Part shown: in pieces, positions 24,108 through 35,000 of the stretch
Layout of the letters: each line of letters opens with the position of its first letter
Position numbering within the stretch: the stretch's first letter is position 1
From: Tiliqua scincoides
Taxonomy: Eukaryota > Chordata > Lepidosauria > Squamata > Scincidae
Length of the DNA: 64,000 nucleotides
Assembly (NCBI RefSeq): GCF_035046505.1
Contig: NC_089823.1
Coordinates: 3,650,767-3,714,766, forward strand
Reading direction: 5' to 3'
Notes under the pieces: model-generated
What the model saw: only the letters and a program-made list of their open reading frames with translations
Told to the model about the DNA's origin: nothing
Databases searched by the model: none
Made by a program: the position numbers and the translations under genes

Positions 24108-24352
24108 CTTTAGAGCAGTGATTTTCAACCTTTTTCATCTCATGGCACACTGACAAGGCACTAATATTGTCAGGGCACACCATCGGTTTTTTGACAATTG
24201 ACAAGGCACACCACACTGACAGCAGGGGCTCACATCCCTCAGTGGCTCTACTAACAAATGATCCTCCCCCAAACCCCTGTGGCACACCTGCAGACCATCC
24301 ACAGCACACTGATTGTGCCATGACACAGTGATTGAAAATGGCTGCCTTAGAG
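24108..24352. mobile_element. hAT-type non-autonomous element with 8-bp TSD
   Basis: CTTTAGAG (24108-24115) and CCTTAGAG (24345-24352) flank a 229-bp element. Its ends CAGTGATTTTCAACC and GATTGAAAATGGCTG are inverted. GGCACACTGACAAGGCAC and similar blocks repeat inside. One mismatch in the duplication suggests moderate age. Confidence 0.75.
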
Positions 24353-24763
24353 GTACACTGCTGCTGTACATAGAGGTTCCATTCTTAGCTAGCATGGTAG
24401 TCATTGATAGGGCTCTCCTCTGAGTATGTATAACTGCATTGGTGATTTTCAGCCCTTGTTACCCTGGCAATTTCCAGTCCTTCTCTCTCCTTGCTCTGTT
24501 CTTCCTATGAAATTAGGAAAAGGGTAGGTTGAGAGGGTAAAGCTTCTTGCAGCAAAGAGAGACCTGTCTTTTTTTATAGTGAGACTCTAATGCTCTGTGT
24601 ACACTGATTCTTTTTACTCTTATTATTAAATAGGCTTTACAATACTAAACAATAAAGAGAAACGAGTTTCCAGCAAACATTTCCCTCCCCATTGTCATCA
24701 TGGTCGTTGTTACTATCAATTTTAGTGCTGTGTAGTCCACGTGACACAAAGGAAGACAGAGGC

Positions 24764-24852
24764 TGCAATCTATACACACTTACCTGGGAGTAAGTCCTTT
24801 TGAACTCAATGGAACTTACTTCTGAATAGACATGCATAGGCTTGCACTGATA
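24764..24852. mobile_element. Short palindromic element (CAATCCTATGCA family)
   Basis: GAGGCTGCAATCTATACACA to ATGCATAGGCTTGCACTG has inverted arms and a GAGTAAGTCC / GGAACTTACTTC inner pair. Relatives lie at about 39,399-39,487 and 63,342-63,426, with more decayed pieces near 19.25, 26.69 and 37.17 kb. Confidence 0.55.
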
Positions 24853-25497
24853 GATTCAAGCCTCACCTCTGCTGAGGCTTGTGGTCCTGAGGGGAATCAC
24901 TGTCTCTCAGCCTCTACCCCGTCTGCAAAATGAGAATGACAGAGGCCAACCTTGCAGGGTTGTTAGAAGGCTGAGCACAGTGAGATTGCAAACCTGTTTG
25001 TAAACTAAGAATTACCATCAGTAGGAACTCTCTAAGCAGTTTCATTTGAAGGTGCGCCCCAGTGTTTAGGACATTTTCCGTAAACCTCTCATTACGTTGG
25101 ACAAACCATTGAAAAACCAGAGGATATGATCCAATGTGAGAAGCCAGGCTCTATTTTAAGCCCCACTAAAGGGAAGAGGTTGTGTTTATGCCGTTGAACC
25201 GCCTGACCTTGTGAAATGATCTCTGTTTTCATCTGCCTTGCTGCATCCAGCTAATATTCCATCCCAACAGAACTTTATAAATAAGGGGCCTGGCAAGATG
25301 ACCCGTGAAGTGGCTCAGAGCATCCTGAGCTGGGTGGAAGTACAGCCCTGTTGATCTGATTTATTTGCAAAGTACTTCCAGTATTTATGTACCACCTTTG
25401 AACAGGAACACTCTCCAAAGAGGCTTGTGAGGAATCTGAGGTGAGAACATCAGGACCACAATCTCCTAACTGGGTAAGGGCTCTGCCTTTTGTCTTT

Positions 25498-25990
25498 AAG
25501 AATGTAAGAAAAGCTCAAGGAGGCCAATCTAGTCCAATATCCTGCTTCCCGCAGTGGCCCACTAGCCCTCAAAGAGCAGGGGGGAGAGACTCCCATCATT
25601 GCTCCCCTGTGGCTGGGATGCTGAGGAAGAGGCGGTGCACAGCCAACCTGCCTAGTAGCCATGGATAGACACGTCTTCCATGAATTCGTCTGTTGTTGTT
25701 GGCAACCTTCAGTCTCGAAAGACTATGGTATCGCGCTCTGAAAGATGGTTCTGGAACAGCGTCTAGTGTGGCTGAAAAGGCCAATTCGGGAGTGACAATC
25801 CCTTCCACAATGGGAGCAAGTGCAGTCTGTCCCTGGTCTGTCTCCCTGGCTATGGGCCTTCCTTCTTTGCCTCTTAGCCTCAGAATTCGTCCAGTCCCCT
25901 TTTAAAGCCATCCGAGCGACTGACCATCACATCTTGTGGCCATGCGTTCCACAGAATATTTATGAGCTGCATGAAGAAGTGTTTTGTTTG
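25498..25990 (-). mobile_element. CR1-like LINE fragment interrupted by a LINE tail
   Basis: GCCAATCTAGTCCAATATCC and CCGCAGTGGCCCACTAGCCC start the reversed CR1 copy. It resumes at 25,892 (CAGTCCCCTTTTAAAGCCAT) after a 192-bp insertion. Confidence 0.7.
25682..25891 (-). mobile_element. 5'-truncated Ingi/Vingi-like LINE tail with 9-bp TSD
   Basis: GAATTCGTC lies at 25682-25690 and 25883-25891. The insert's complement encodes RQRRKAHSQGDRPGTDC then TCSHCGRDCHSRIGLFSHTR RC, the zinc-finger end of the LINE at 39.7-41.5 kb. It finishes with the shared tail (CTTTCGAGACTGAAGGTTGC) and a short (AAC)n. Confidence 0.85.
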
Positions 25991-26169
25991 TGGGTGGCAG
26001 TCTCTGTGAATGGATCGCAAACTCTTCTGGCCAGAGAATGGAAAGAGGTTTGTCATGTTGCATCTGCTTGTTGGCTGCCACGTGTGTCCCAGACCCATGA
26101 CCTTCCATTGCAACTGAGGCTGTCACCTTATGTACAATTATCTGGGAGAAAGGCACAGTGAGTATTGTG

Positions 26170-26692
26170 GGGTGCAGTGTCATAGTTAAGGGGGTGCAGG
26201 GGGTTGCAATTGCACCGAGTAACAAGCTTTAGGAAGGCAACAACCTGAGCTTGGCACTAGTGGCGAAAACTGTGAAAACCGAGGTATTTTCTAATAATAC
26301 CATCATGTTATATACCATTTGATGCAGAATTTAATGCAGAAGGCAATGAAACTGACCATGTCAAAATACCTGTCAAAAGCTATAGCTAAATAACCAGTAA
26401 ATAAAAATGGACTTATGTAACAAAAACTGGATTATTTTACTCAAAACTGACCAATGAGACTGATTGTTCTGAGAGCCAATTAGGTGTTTATTATGATACA
26501 GCAGGGAACCAATAAGGTGTTAATATGGGGAGAGCCTGGGGGCAGGTGGCAGAGCAAGTGGGCAGAAAGCTGCCAGGGGCAGGAGATGAATTTTCCCCCA
26601 TTTTCAATTTTAAAAACCCCTGCACGATGTCACTTTTGGGGCATCATTCTGAACTCGGCACAGGGATACACTATCATTAGCTACGCCACTGG
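26170..26692. mobile_element. Foldback element, GCGTAGC-ended family, long copy
   Basis: The left end reads CAGTGTCATAGTTAAGGGGG and the right end CATTAGCTACGCCACTG, an inverted pair. The interior is A/T-rich without an ORF. It may be a hAT-type non-autonomous element. Confidence 0.5.
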
Positions 26693-26929
26693 TGGGACTT
26701 ACTTCTAAGAAAACATGCATGAGATTGGACTGTAACACAAGTCCTGCTGACTTGAATGGGGCTAAGTAGAACTACATGTTACAATAAGTGCCATAGCTTG
26801 GCCCTTCTGTTATTTTTCTCCCTAAGCCACAGGATATCTGATCCAGATTGGAACCATGGCATAGGAGAAGGAGCTTCTCCCTCACTGTGGTTCCCAGTCT
26901 GGATCAGACCCCTGTGGTTCCTACTTCAC

Positions 26930-27139
26930 TTAGGGCACAATCCTAACCCCTTATGTCTGTTCTTTCCAGCACTGGCATAGCGGTGCCAATGGGACGTGTG
27001 CTGCATCCTGCAGTTGGGTGTCACTCAGCTGGGAGGCCTCCTCAAAGTAAGGGAATGTTTGTTCCCTTACCTCAGAGCTGTGTTGCCCTTATGTCAGTAC
27101 TGGAAAGCACTGACATAAGGGGTTAGGATTGCACCCTTA
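26930..27139. mobile_element. Harbinger-like foldback MITE, copy 2, TSD TTA
   Basis: TTA flanks a 204-bp element (26933-27136). Its terminal CAATCCTAACCCCTTATGTC is a perfect inverted match to GACATAAGGGGTTAGGATTG at the other end. Confidence 0.8.
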
Positions 27140-27348
27140 GTAAAACAAGCACAGTGGCCATACTGTTTGGACCTCCCAGTCACTTGTTCAGGGTCAACAG
27201 AACCATACAACTGCATACAGATTTCTACCTTGGGATATTCCCAGGCTGTAGCATGGAGTTTCACATGCATTAGTAGGTTGTTGGATGCTTCATCCACCCC
27301 CCACCCAAGTACATGTGGCCCCAATTAATAGAGCTAGTCTGGTGTTTT

Positions 27349-27405
27349 CATAGAATCATAGAGTTGGAAAGGACCTAAAAGGTCATTTAGCCCAACCCCC
27401 TGCGT
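27349..27405 (-). mobile_element. CR1 LINE 3' end, short older copy
   Basis: CATAGAATCATAGAGTTGGA then GGTCATTTAGCCCAACCCCC is the common amniote CR1 3' terminus in reverse. Confidence 0.75.
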
Positions 27406-27439
27406 TAGGGTTGTTAGCTGCCTTAGGGTTTTCAGTTGT

Positions 27440-27645
27440 TAGAAAGTTAGACTAGGACTAAAAAGACACAGGTTCAAATCTCTACTGAGCCTGGAAGATC
27501 CCTGGATGACTTTGGTCCAGACTTTCTTTCTCTCAGTCTACCCTAGTGCCTCAAAGGGGTGCAAAAAGAACAAAAAGGAGGGAGAGAAATACAAAGCCCT
27601 GAGCTGCTTGGAGCAAGGGCAGGATATTTTTTAAAAGTAGATACG
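27440..27645 (+). repeat. MIR-like SINE
   Basis: GACACAGGTTCAAATCTCTA, CTGGATGACTTTGGTCCAGA and TTTCTCTCAGTCTACCC follow the MIR-type order on the plus strand. Confidence 0.6.
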
Positions 27646-28227
27646 ATTGTCTTGTCGATACAAGAGCTTCTCCGCCATGGCTTGCCTCACTTGCTGGATG
27701 TTAAGATCAACAAAACTTTCAAGGGCACCTGAATGATTCACAGATTAACTGTGGCATGAGATTACAGCCTAGGGCTTATTTGGTCTGATGCAAGGAATGC
27801 CGCATGTTTTGAACCCAATTAAATGGACTCTCGCCAACAACAAAGGCTCCTGCAGCAATAAGGGTGTTCATATGTCAGGTGCCGGCGCAGAACTCATAAA
27901 TGTCTTTGCTACAGCAGACACTCTGCCTATTTTTCTCAAATTCATTGTGAACTAACATGTCCCTGAAGCCTTAAAAATAGGATAAGAGGTTCTCTTCTTG
28001 CGTCACTCTGCAAGCCTCCAGCTGCCCACTCCTTTTCCTAGAGTGTCCTCTGAATTTCTATTCTGGTTTGAAACTTAGGGGGCTAGTCCCCAGGAATACT
28101 CACTTTGGCAAGGTCCATCTTAAACCCAGTCTGGGAGGCATCTGTTGGTCACTGTGGGAAAGAGGATGCTGGACTAGATGAATGGAGCTTTGGTCTGAGC
28201 CAGTGAGCTGCTCTGATGCATGGCTTC

Positions 28228-28388
28228 CTCAATAGGTGCTCAATAGGAGAGGGGGGATTTGCTGCATGGGTAACAACCTATCCTCCATACCCACTTTACC
28301 CAGGCTTCGCGCACTGGAGAGGACACTCTGTTCCAGAACCACCATTCAGAGCGTGACACCATAGTCTTCCGAGACTGAAGGATGCCAA
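28228..28388 (+). mobile_element. Non-autonomous retroelement family, 5'-truncated copy C
   Basis: GGGGGATTTGCTGCATGGGT to CCATAGTCTTCCGAGACTGA AGGATGCCAAC matches the 3' third of the elements at 21.9 and 36.5 kb. Confidence 0.75.
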
Positions 28389-28572
28389 CAGCTCTTATCT
28401 TCCACTCGCTTGACTTCTTTCTGCTGAGAGCTGGTGCAGTGGAGTGACTGAGCTGCATATCAGGACATCCGAAGTTCAGATGTCAACTCACAAGTTCACA
28501 CAAGGTGGTATCAGACCAGCATCTCGGTCTTCCCCAGCCACAATACAGGACTAATAACACTTACTCATCTTA

Positions 28573-28751
28573 GGGTGCAAACCTAACCAGCTTTCCAGCA
28601 CTGGCATAGCTGTGCCAGTGGGGCAAGTGCTGCATCCTGCAGTTGCGGGGCAGTCATGGAGGCCTCCTCAAGGTAAGGCAATGTTTGTTCCCTTACCTCG
28701 GAGTTGCATTGCCCTTATGTCAGTGCTGGAAAATTGGTTAGGACTGCAGCA
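28573..28751. mobile_element. Harbinger-like foldback MITE, copy 3, TSD TTA
   Basis: TTA lies at 28570-28572 and 28752-28754. The ends GGGTGCAAACCTAACC and GGTTAGGACTGCAGCA are inverted. It is upstream of the UCP3 first coding exon. Confidence 0.7.
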
Positions 28752-28974
28752 TTACAGTGCTGTAAGAACGATGTCAACACAATTCATGTGAAGCACTTTG
28801 CACACACTGAAAGTGCTCTGCAGATGCTCAATATGCTTATTACTTAGCCACAGAGTGGACTGAAGAATGTCTCAGGACGTGTAGGAAGGGCATTGGCTTT
28901 GCCAGTCTGTATAAATTGCAGTAGATCCAGTGAGAAATAGTGTCATCATTTTTATTCTCTCTGCCCCTCCCCAG

Positions 28975-29074
28975 CCTCTTCATATCACCTGTGGCTCACT
29001 CAGCGTTCACAGACTCAATGTAACTTCCGAAGACCTTCTGCCTCTTTTTCTGGGGCTGAAGCGTGAATGACGGG
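28975..29074 (+). other. UCP3: UCP3 5' untranslated part of the first coding exon
   Basis: A good acceptor (CTGCCCCTCCCCAG, AG at 28973-28974) probably opens the exon that carries the UCP3 start, as in other UCP genes, where non-coding leader exons precede it. I could not locate the upstream non-coding exon or promoter. Two upstream AUGs lie in this leader: an immediate start-stop (ATG TAA, 29018-29023) and a six-codon ORF at 29067-29087 that overlaps the real start. Confidence 0.5.
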
Positions 29075-29087
29075 ATGGTTGGCCTGA
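29018..29087 (+). promoter_or_regulatory. Two upstream ORFs at the UCP3 start: start-stop element and overlapping uORF
   Basis: ATGTAA at 29018-29023 is a start codon followed directly by a stop. ATG at 29067 reads MTGWLA and stops at 29085-29087, in another frame, spanning the true ATG at 29075. If the leader is as inferred, scanning ribosomes meet both before the UCP3 start. Start-stop and overlapping uORFs are known to lower main-ORF translation. Use here is inferred. Confidence 0.45.
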
Positions 29088-32000
29088 AGCCCACCGACAT
29101 CCCCCCGTCCGCCACTGTCAAATTTTTCAGTGCTGGGACTGCGGCCTGCATTGCTGACCTCTGCACCTTCCCCTTGGACACTGCGAAAGTGAGACTCCAG
29201 GTGAGTTTGCCAAGAGAAGTCACAAGGCCTGCCCTGGGGCAATGTGGAGGGGAACTGAAATGAAATAGGGGGTAGTCAGGTTAATGGGGGAAGACCCCTG
29301 TTTGCTCAGGCAAAAGTGAACTATGACTGCTGCCTGGGTACTATGCTGTCTAGTCCAGAAGTAAGGGGCTTAGAAGCACCAGTGGGGCACCAGTAGGGGA
29401 GGAGGGACAGCTTCTAGTGCAGGATTTGCAGGACCAGTCAATGGACTTCATTCAGGGTGGAACTCAAGGAGGTGAACACCTGAATCCACCCTGGGATTCA
29501 GACCTCATCCAGGTCTAAACCTTTCCCCCACTCCCACTCCCACTCCATCCTGCTTCCCTTGGAGGCCTCCCTAAGCTGTGGCCTCCAAGGACTGATCCCG
29601 CCTCTGGCACGTCAAGGCATTCTGCAGGATTGGGCTGTACAGATGGGGATCATCTGGAGGAACAAGGCAGTCAGCAGTGGAAAAGTGGACAAGGTCATGG
29701 AAGTCTTGTCTGGACTCCAACGCCCAGTGAGGGGGGTGCAGGGTTGGCCAATCAGGACACATCTGAGGGGCTGCAACAAAGAATTGGGGGATAAATTGCA
29801 GGAAAGACATGTCTCCATTGCAGACAGAAACTGGTTTAATACTTGGTCCCTTTCTCCAGAGAACTGTAGCTCAGTGAGTGGGGCCAGGGAATTATTAGAA
29901 TTTCCAGCCTCGTCAGTGAATTCTACAGTAATTCCTAGACTGCTTTACAGGAAGCCACAACAGTTAAGCTGGTATCAACTCAATAGGGGTTTGTCATGAA
30001 TTGGAAGAACTGCCAATGACCCATTGCCATCTCACTTTCTTCTGAAGATCCAGGGAGAATCAAAGGCCTCCAAGACTGCAAAGAATGTCAAATACAGGGG
30101 GGTCTTTGGCACCATCGCCACCATGGTGAAAACCGAAGGACCCCGGAGCCTTTACAATGGCCTGGTGGCTGGCCTCCAGCGCCAGATGAGCTTCGCATCC
30201 ATCCGCATCGGCCTGTATGACTCAGTGAAGCAGTTCTACACCCCCAAGGGATCCGACAGTGAGTCTGCCATTGCCAGAGGGTGGCGTATCAAGGTGGTTC
30301 TTGTTGTTTTGCTACATTGACAGCCCAGTTATCCAACTTTCCAGCACTGATGCAGCCATGTCAAGCAGCAACTGTTACCCTGTACATGCCTGATTTCGTC
30401 TGCTCTCAGAAGCTAAGCAGGGTCAGGCCTGGTTAGTACTTGGATGGGAGACTGCCTGGGAATACTGGGTGCTGTAGGCTTATACCATAGTCTTTCGAGA
30501 CTGAAGGTTGCCAGTCATGCAGCCATGTCTATGCTGCAGTTGAGGAGCAGTCATGGAGGCCTTTTCAAGGTAAGGGAACATTTGTTCCCTTACTTCGGGG
30601 CTGCATTGCAGCTACATCAGTGCTGGAAAGCTGGATAGGATCGGGCCCTTAGTCTGCTATGTAATGGACAACATGTGCATGTCTGAACTTGCCCTACATT
30701 GGGGATGTGCAATAAGAATCACAGTGTTCATTTCTGTAGCACTCCAAGTATTCAAACCACTTCACTTAAGACCATAACAGCCCCACTGGATCAGGTCATA
30801 GGCCCATCAGCTTCCTGTATCTCACAGCGGCCCACCAAATGCCCCAGGGAGCACACCAGATAACAAGAGACCTGCATCCTGGTGCCCTCCATTGCATCTG
30901 ACATACCCCATTTCTAAAATCAGGAGGTTGCACATACACCTCATGGCTTGTACCCCGTAATGGATTTTTCCTCCAGAAACTTGTCCAATCCCCTTTTAAA
31001 GGCGTCCAGGCCAGTCGTCATCACCACATCCTGTGGCAAGGAGTTCCACAGACCGACCACACGCTGAGTAAAGAAATATTTTCTTTTGTCTGTTCTAACT
31101 CTCCCAACACTCAATTTTAGTGGATGTCCCCTGTTTCTGGTGTTATGTGAGAGTGTAAAGAGCATCTCTCTATCCATTCTGTCCATCCCCTGCATAATTT
31201 TGTATGTCTCAATCATGTCCCCCCTCAGGCGTCTCTTTTCTAGGCTGAAGAGGCCCAAAGGCTGTAGCCTTTCCTCATAGGGAAAGTCTTATCATGTCTT
31301 CACATGTCTTATCTCAGTGATCCTTACAAACAGGCTTGTGAGGTGGGTCGGTAGTACCCCCTACATGACACATAGGGACTGATGCTGAGAGTAGAGCACA
31401 CCACATCAGGTTCCCAGAAATACCTTCCCTCCCCCCCCCACAGGGTGCCACCAGCCAACTTTGAGCGCTCTCTCTGCCTCACCCAAACTGCTGTTATCAC
31501 AGGCATAAGAACATAAGAAGAGCCCTGCTGGATCAGGCCAAAGGTCCATCTAGTCCAGTTTCCTGTATCTCACAGTGGCCCACCAAATGCCCCAAGGAGC
31601 ACACAAGACAACAGACACAATCTGCATCCTTGTGCCCTCCCCTGCATCTGGCAATCAGAGGCAACCTGCCTCTAAAACCAAGAGCTTGCACATACCTACT
31701 ATGACTTGCAACCCGTAATGAACTTCTCCTCCAGAAATTGTCCAATCCCCTCTTAAAGGCATCCAGGCAAGATGCCATCACTACTTCCTGTGGCAAAGAG
31801 TTCCACAAACTAATTACACGCTGGGTAAAGAACTATCTTCTTCTGTTTGTCCTAACTCTCCCAACACTCAGCTTTCATGGATGTCCCCTGGTTCTGGTGT
31901 TATGCGAGAGGAAAAGGAGCGTCTCTCTATCCACTCTGTCCATCCCCTGCATGATTTTGTATGTCTCAATCATGTCCCCCCTGAGGCACCTATTTTCTAG

Positions 32001-35000
32001 ACTGAACAGACCCAAACGCTGTAGCCTCTCCTCATAGGGAAGGCGCCCCAGCCCAGTAATCATTTTGGTTGCTCTCTTTTGCACCTTTTCCATCTCCACT
32101 ATATCCTTTGACATGAGACATATGACATGAGAACCTGCCCTATTCCCTGAGTTGCTGTGCATGTGTGTGCATGTGTTTTACCTTCTCCGTGCACTGCTGC
32201 TACCTCATTCCACAGCAGAGAGAGTTTCCCAACCATTTCCTGTTACCTCCCATTCAAGACTCACCCTCAGGCTGTTAACGGTCAACACACAAATCAATGG
32301 CTTTCAGCCTCCAGGGATCTCAAAAGATAGGAGCCCATTGATGATGCATTCTGACTCTCTCTCTCTCTCTCTCCCCCTCTCCTTCAGACACTAGCATCTT
32401 CACCCGCTTGCTTGCTGGCTGCACCACTGGAGCCATGGCTGTCACTTGCGCCCAACCCACTGATGTGGTGAAGGTGCGCTTCCAAGCACACATCAGCGTT
32501 GTTGGTGGACCCAAGAAGTACAATGGGACTGTGGATGCCTACCGCACCATTGCTAGAGAGGAAGGGTTCCGAGGCCTCTGGAAAGGTGTGTGGTCCTTAC
32601 CTGTTTCCCCTCTGCAGCATTCAGCCAGGGGCACACGAGTCCCTAAACCTGCATTATTAACCTTTGGCTTCTGCCCTTAGGGACTCTGCCCAACATCACC
32701 CGCAACGCCATTGTGAACTGTGGAGAACTGGTGACTTATGACCTCATTAAAGAAGCCCTCCTCAAGTACCACCTCATGACAGGTGAGGGAAGCCCTTCAG
32801 TCCAATGACTGGAAGGGACACTCAGTCCATTCAAGCAGACCCTCCACTCATAATGATGGGGGAACTGTCTTGTGGCCACCTCCTACAGGACACATCTATG
32901 CTGCTACCCTCAGATTTTGAACCCATTGTAGTTTCCCCCTCCAAGGAACTTGCAGTTTTGTGAAGGCGCTACAATTCTCAGTCTCATGCTCCTTTCCTTT
33001 CCAGCATTCCTTGGGAGAATGTTGTTGTCGGTGTTCTTGAAAAGGACCACCAAGTACTCTAGTAGTATTGTCTACAGACATCACTGTCTGCCAGCATGTT
33101 CCTGCCCCCAGGGCTAAAATTCGTTCTTAGAACTGCACACAGTGAGGTTCAAAGCAAGGCCAGGAAGTGATCATCAGTAACCAAGAAGATGCCCAGTTAA
33201 GTGGTAATGGAAGAGCCAGCAAAATCAGGGTTAGCGATATGTACTGCCATACATGCCAGCCTTGGTTTGAGCATTTGACCCCTGAAAAATGGCCCACAGA
33301 GACATTTTCTCTGCAGGCAGGCAGATTCCCACTTTTGGTTCCCCCGACCCTGAAGATCTGGTGTCCATTCCTTGCCCTCCACAGATAACTTCCCTTGCCA
33401 TTTTGTTGCTGCTTTTGGGGCTGGCTTCTGTGCGACGGTTGTGGCATCGCCTGTGGATGTGGTCAAAACGAGATACATGAACTCCATTCCTGGACAGTAC
33501 AAGAATGCTCTGAACTGCACGTTGACCATGGTGATGAAGGAGGGACCCACTGCATTTTACAAAGGGTAACTGAGATTTCTTGCTAAACCAGTTTACTATC
33601 CTGGACAAAGAGTGTGTGGACGTGGCATTCCGTAACAACTCCTAGAGGACTTTGTTTGGTTTTGCTCTTGTGAATAAAACACCAAAGAAAACGGGGATGT
33701 TCCATTTACCATTGGCAGTGTCTAGCAGATGCTGCAAGAAATTACAAAACACTCAACTTCCAAATCCTCCCTTTTTAGTTTCTCCCTGAATATTAATACT
33801 GGCCTGGGAGGAAGAGATGCTGCTAAGTCTTACTTACGTCCATAGACTGCATAATTAATCTATGGAGTTGACTGACCCAGGATGGGGCGATGGCCATCAC
33901 TAGCCTACATTAAAAGAGGATTAGACACGTTTATGGAGGACCATACAGGTCTGTCAAGGGCTGTTGCAAGGTTGAAGAAAGCAAGACTCGGTACTCAAGG
34001 GTGATTGTTTGCAGGCTTTATTTCGTTGCTAGCAACGGGCATCTCATGGGACTAATGTCCAAAGCATTGAGAGCAATTGTCAATGTTAACTGGACCCTTT
34101 ATACCATTCTGGGTCCTTTGTTTGAAAATCTGAACTTCCCATTGGCTGAAGTTGGACATCATAGATGGGGCAAACTCCTAATAGGCTGTAGATAACCTTA
34201 GAGACACCTGATAGGTGTGTTTCAAGTTACAGGTTTCCATAAAAGGTAAAATCAGACATTTAAACATATTGAGTTACAAAGTTTTCAGAAACCAGTAGGA
34301 TGCGCTGTAACATCATTTACTGAGTTTTGACCCAGTGTTGAACCTTATTCATATCCATCATTCCAATCAGAAATTACTTGACAGGTCCTCTTATCAACAT
34401 CATTAAAATAGAGCAGTATAACACAAAGACAGGTGTGAAGGCCGACATTATAAGATATTTTCTTGGCAGAACTTACTCATCCCTCATTAGGATGGCCTGG
34501 TACAAACGGCCTATCTTATCTCTTCTGCCTTCCTTCCCCTTGTGTTAATCCAAACACTGAACACCTGTGAAGCCTCTCTGCAAAACTAAAAGCTTCTTGT
34601 CTTTTCTTAATGCCTTCCTAAAATCAAGCAACCTTTTGGTTCCTTAAGAACTACTTCTGTGGCTAATATGTCCCCATATGTGAATTACAATTTAGTGAGC
34701 ACTGGCAGGCAGGCATAGTGATGTCCTGGCAAGACGTGTACTTCTGCCAAGTTGAAGCCTATCTTCTTCGTTGCCTAGTTGCACTATCTTTCAAATTCCA
34801 GAGTGTTTACACTCTGAGTCCTAAACAGCTTTTGTGAGCAGCTTTCTGTGAGACTAACAATTTGCTTTTAAATGAAATCAAACAGCTTTTACTATTCTCT
34901 GGGTTTCCATGCTTTAGCAATGCGGCTTTTAAGCTTTTGCCCCAATGGCATATTACCCTGGTTATTCTGTCACCTTCCATCAGGGCAACTAGCCAGGATG

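Noticed and set aside
30366-30482. Functional 5S rRNA gene
   Set aside because: The 5S-like sequence has changes in the 5' half, lacks a T-run terminator, and has a LINE tail and target duplication, so it is a SINE.
33970-34960. Possible LTR-type element upstream of the CR1 piece in UCP3 intron 5
   Set aside because: I found no paired long direct repeats, primer site or coding remnant. It is left as unassigned sequence.
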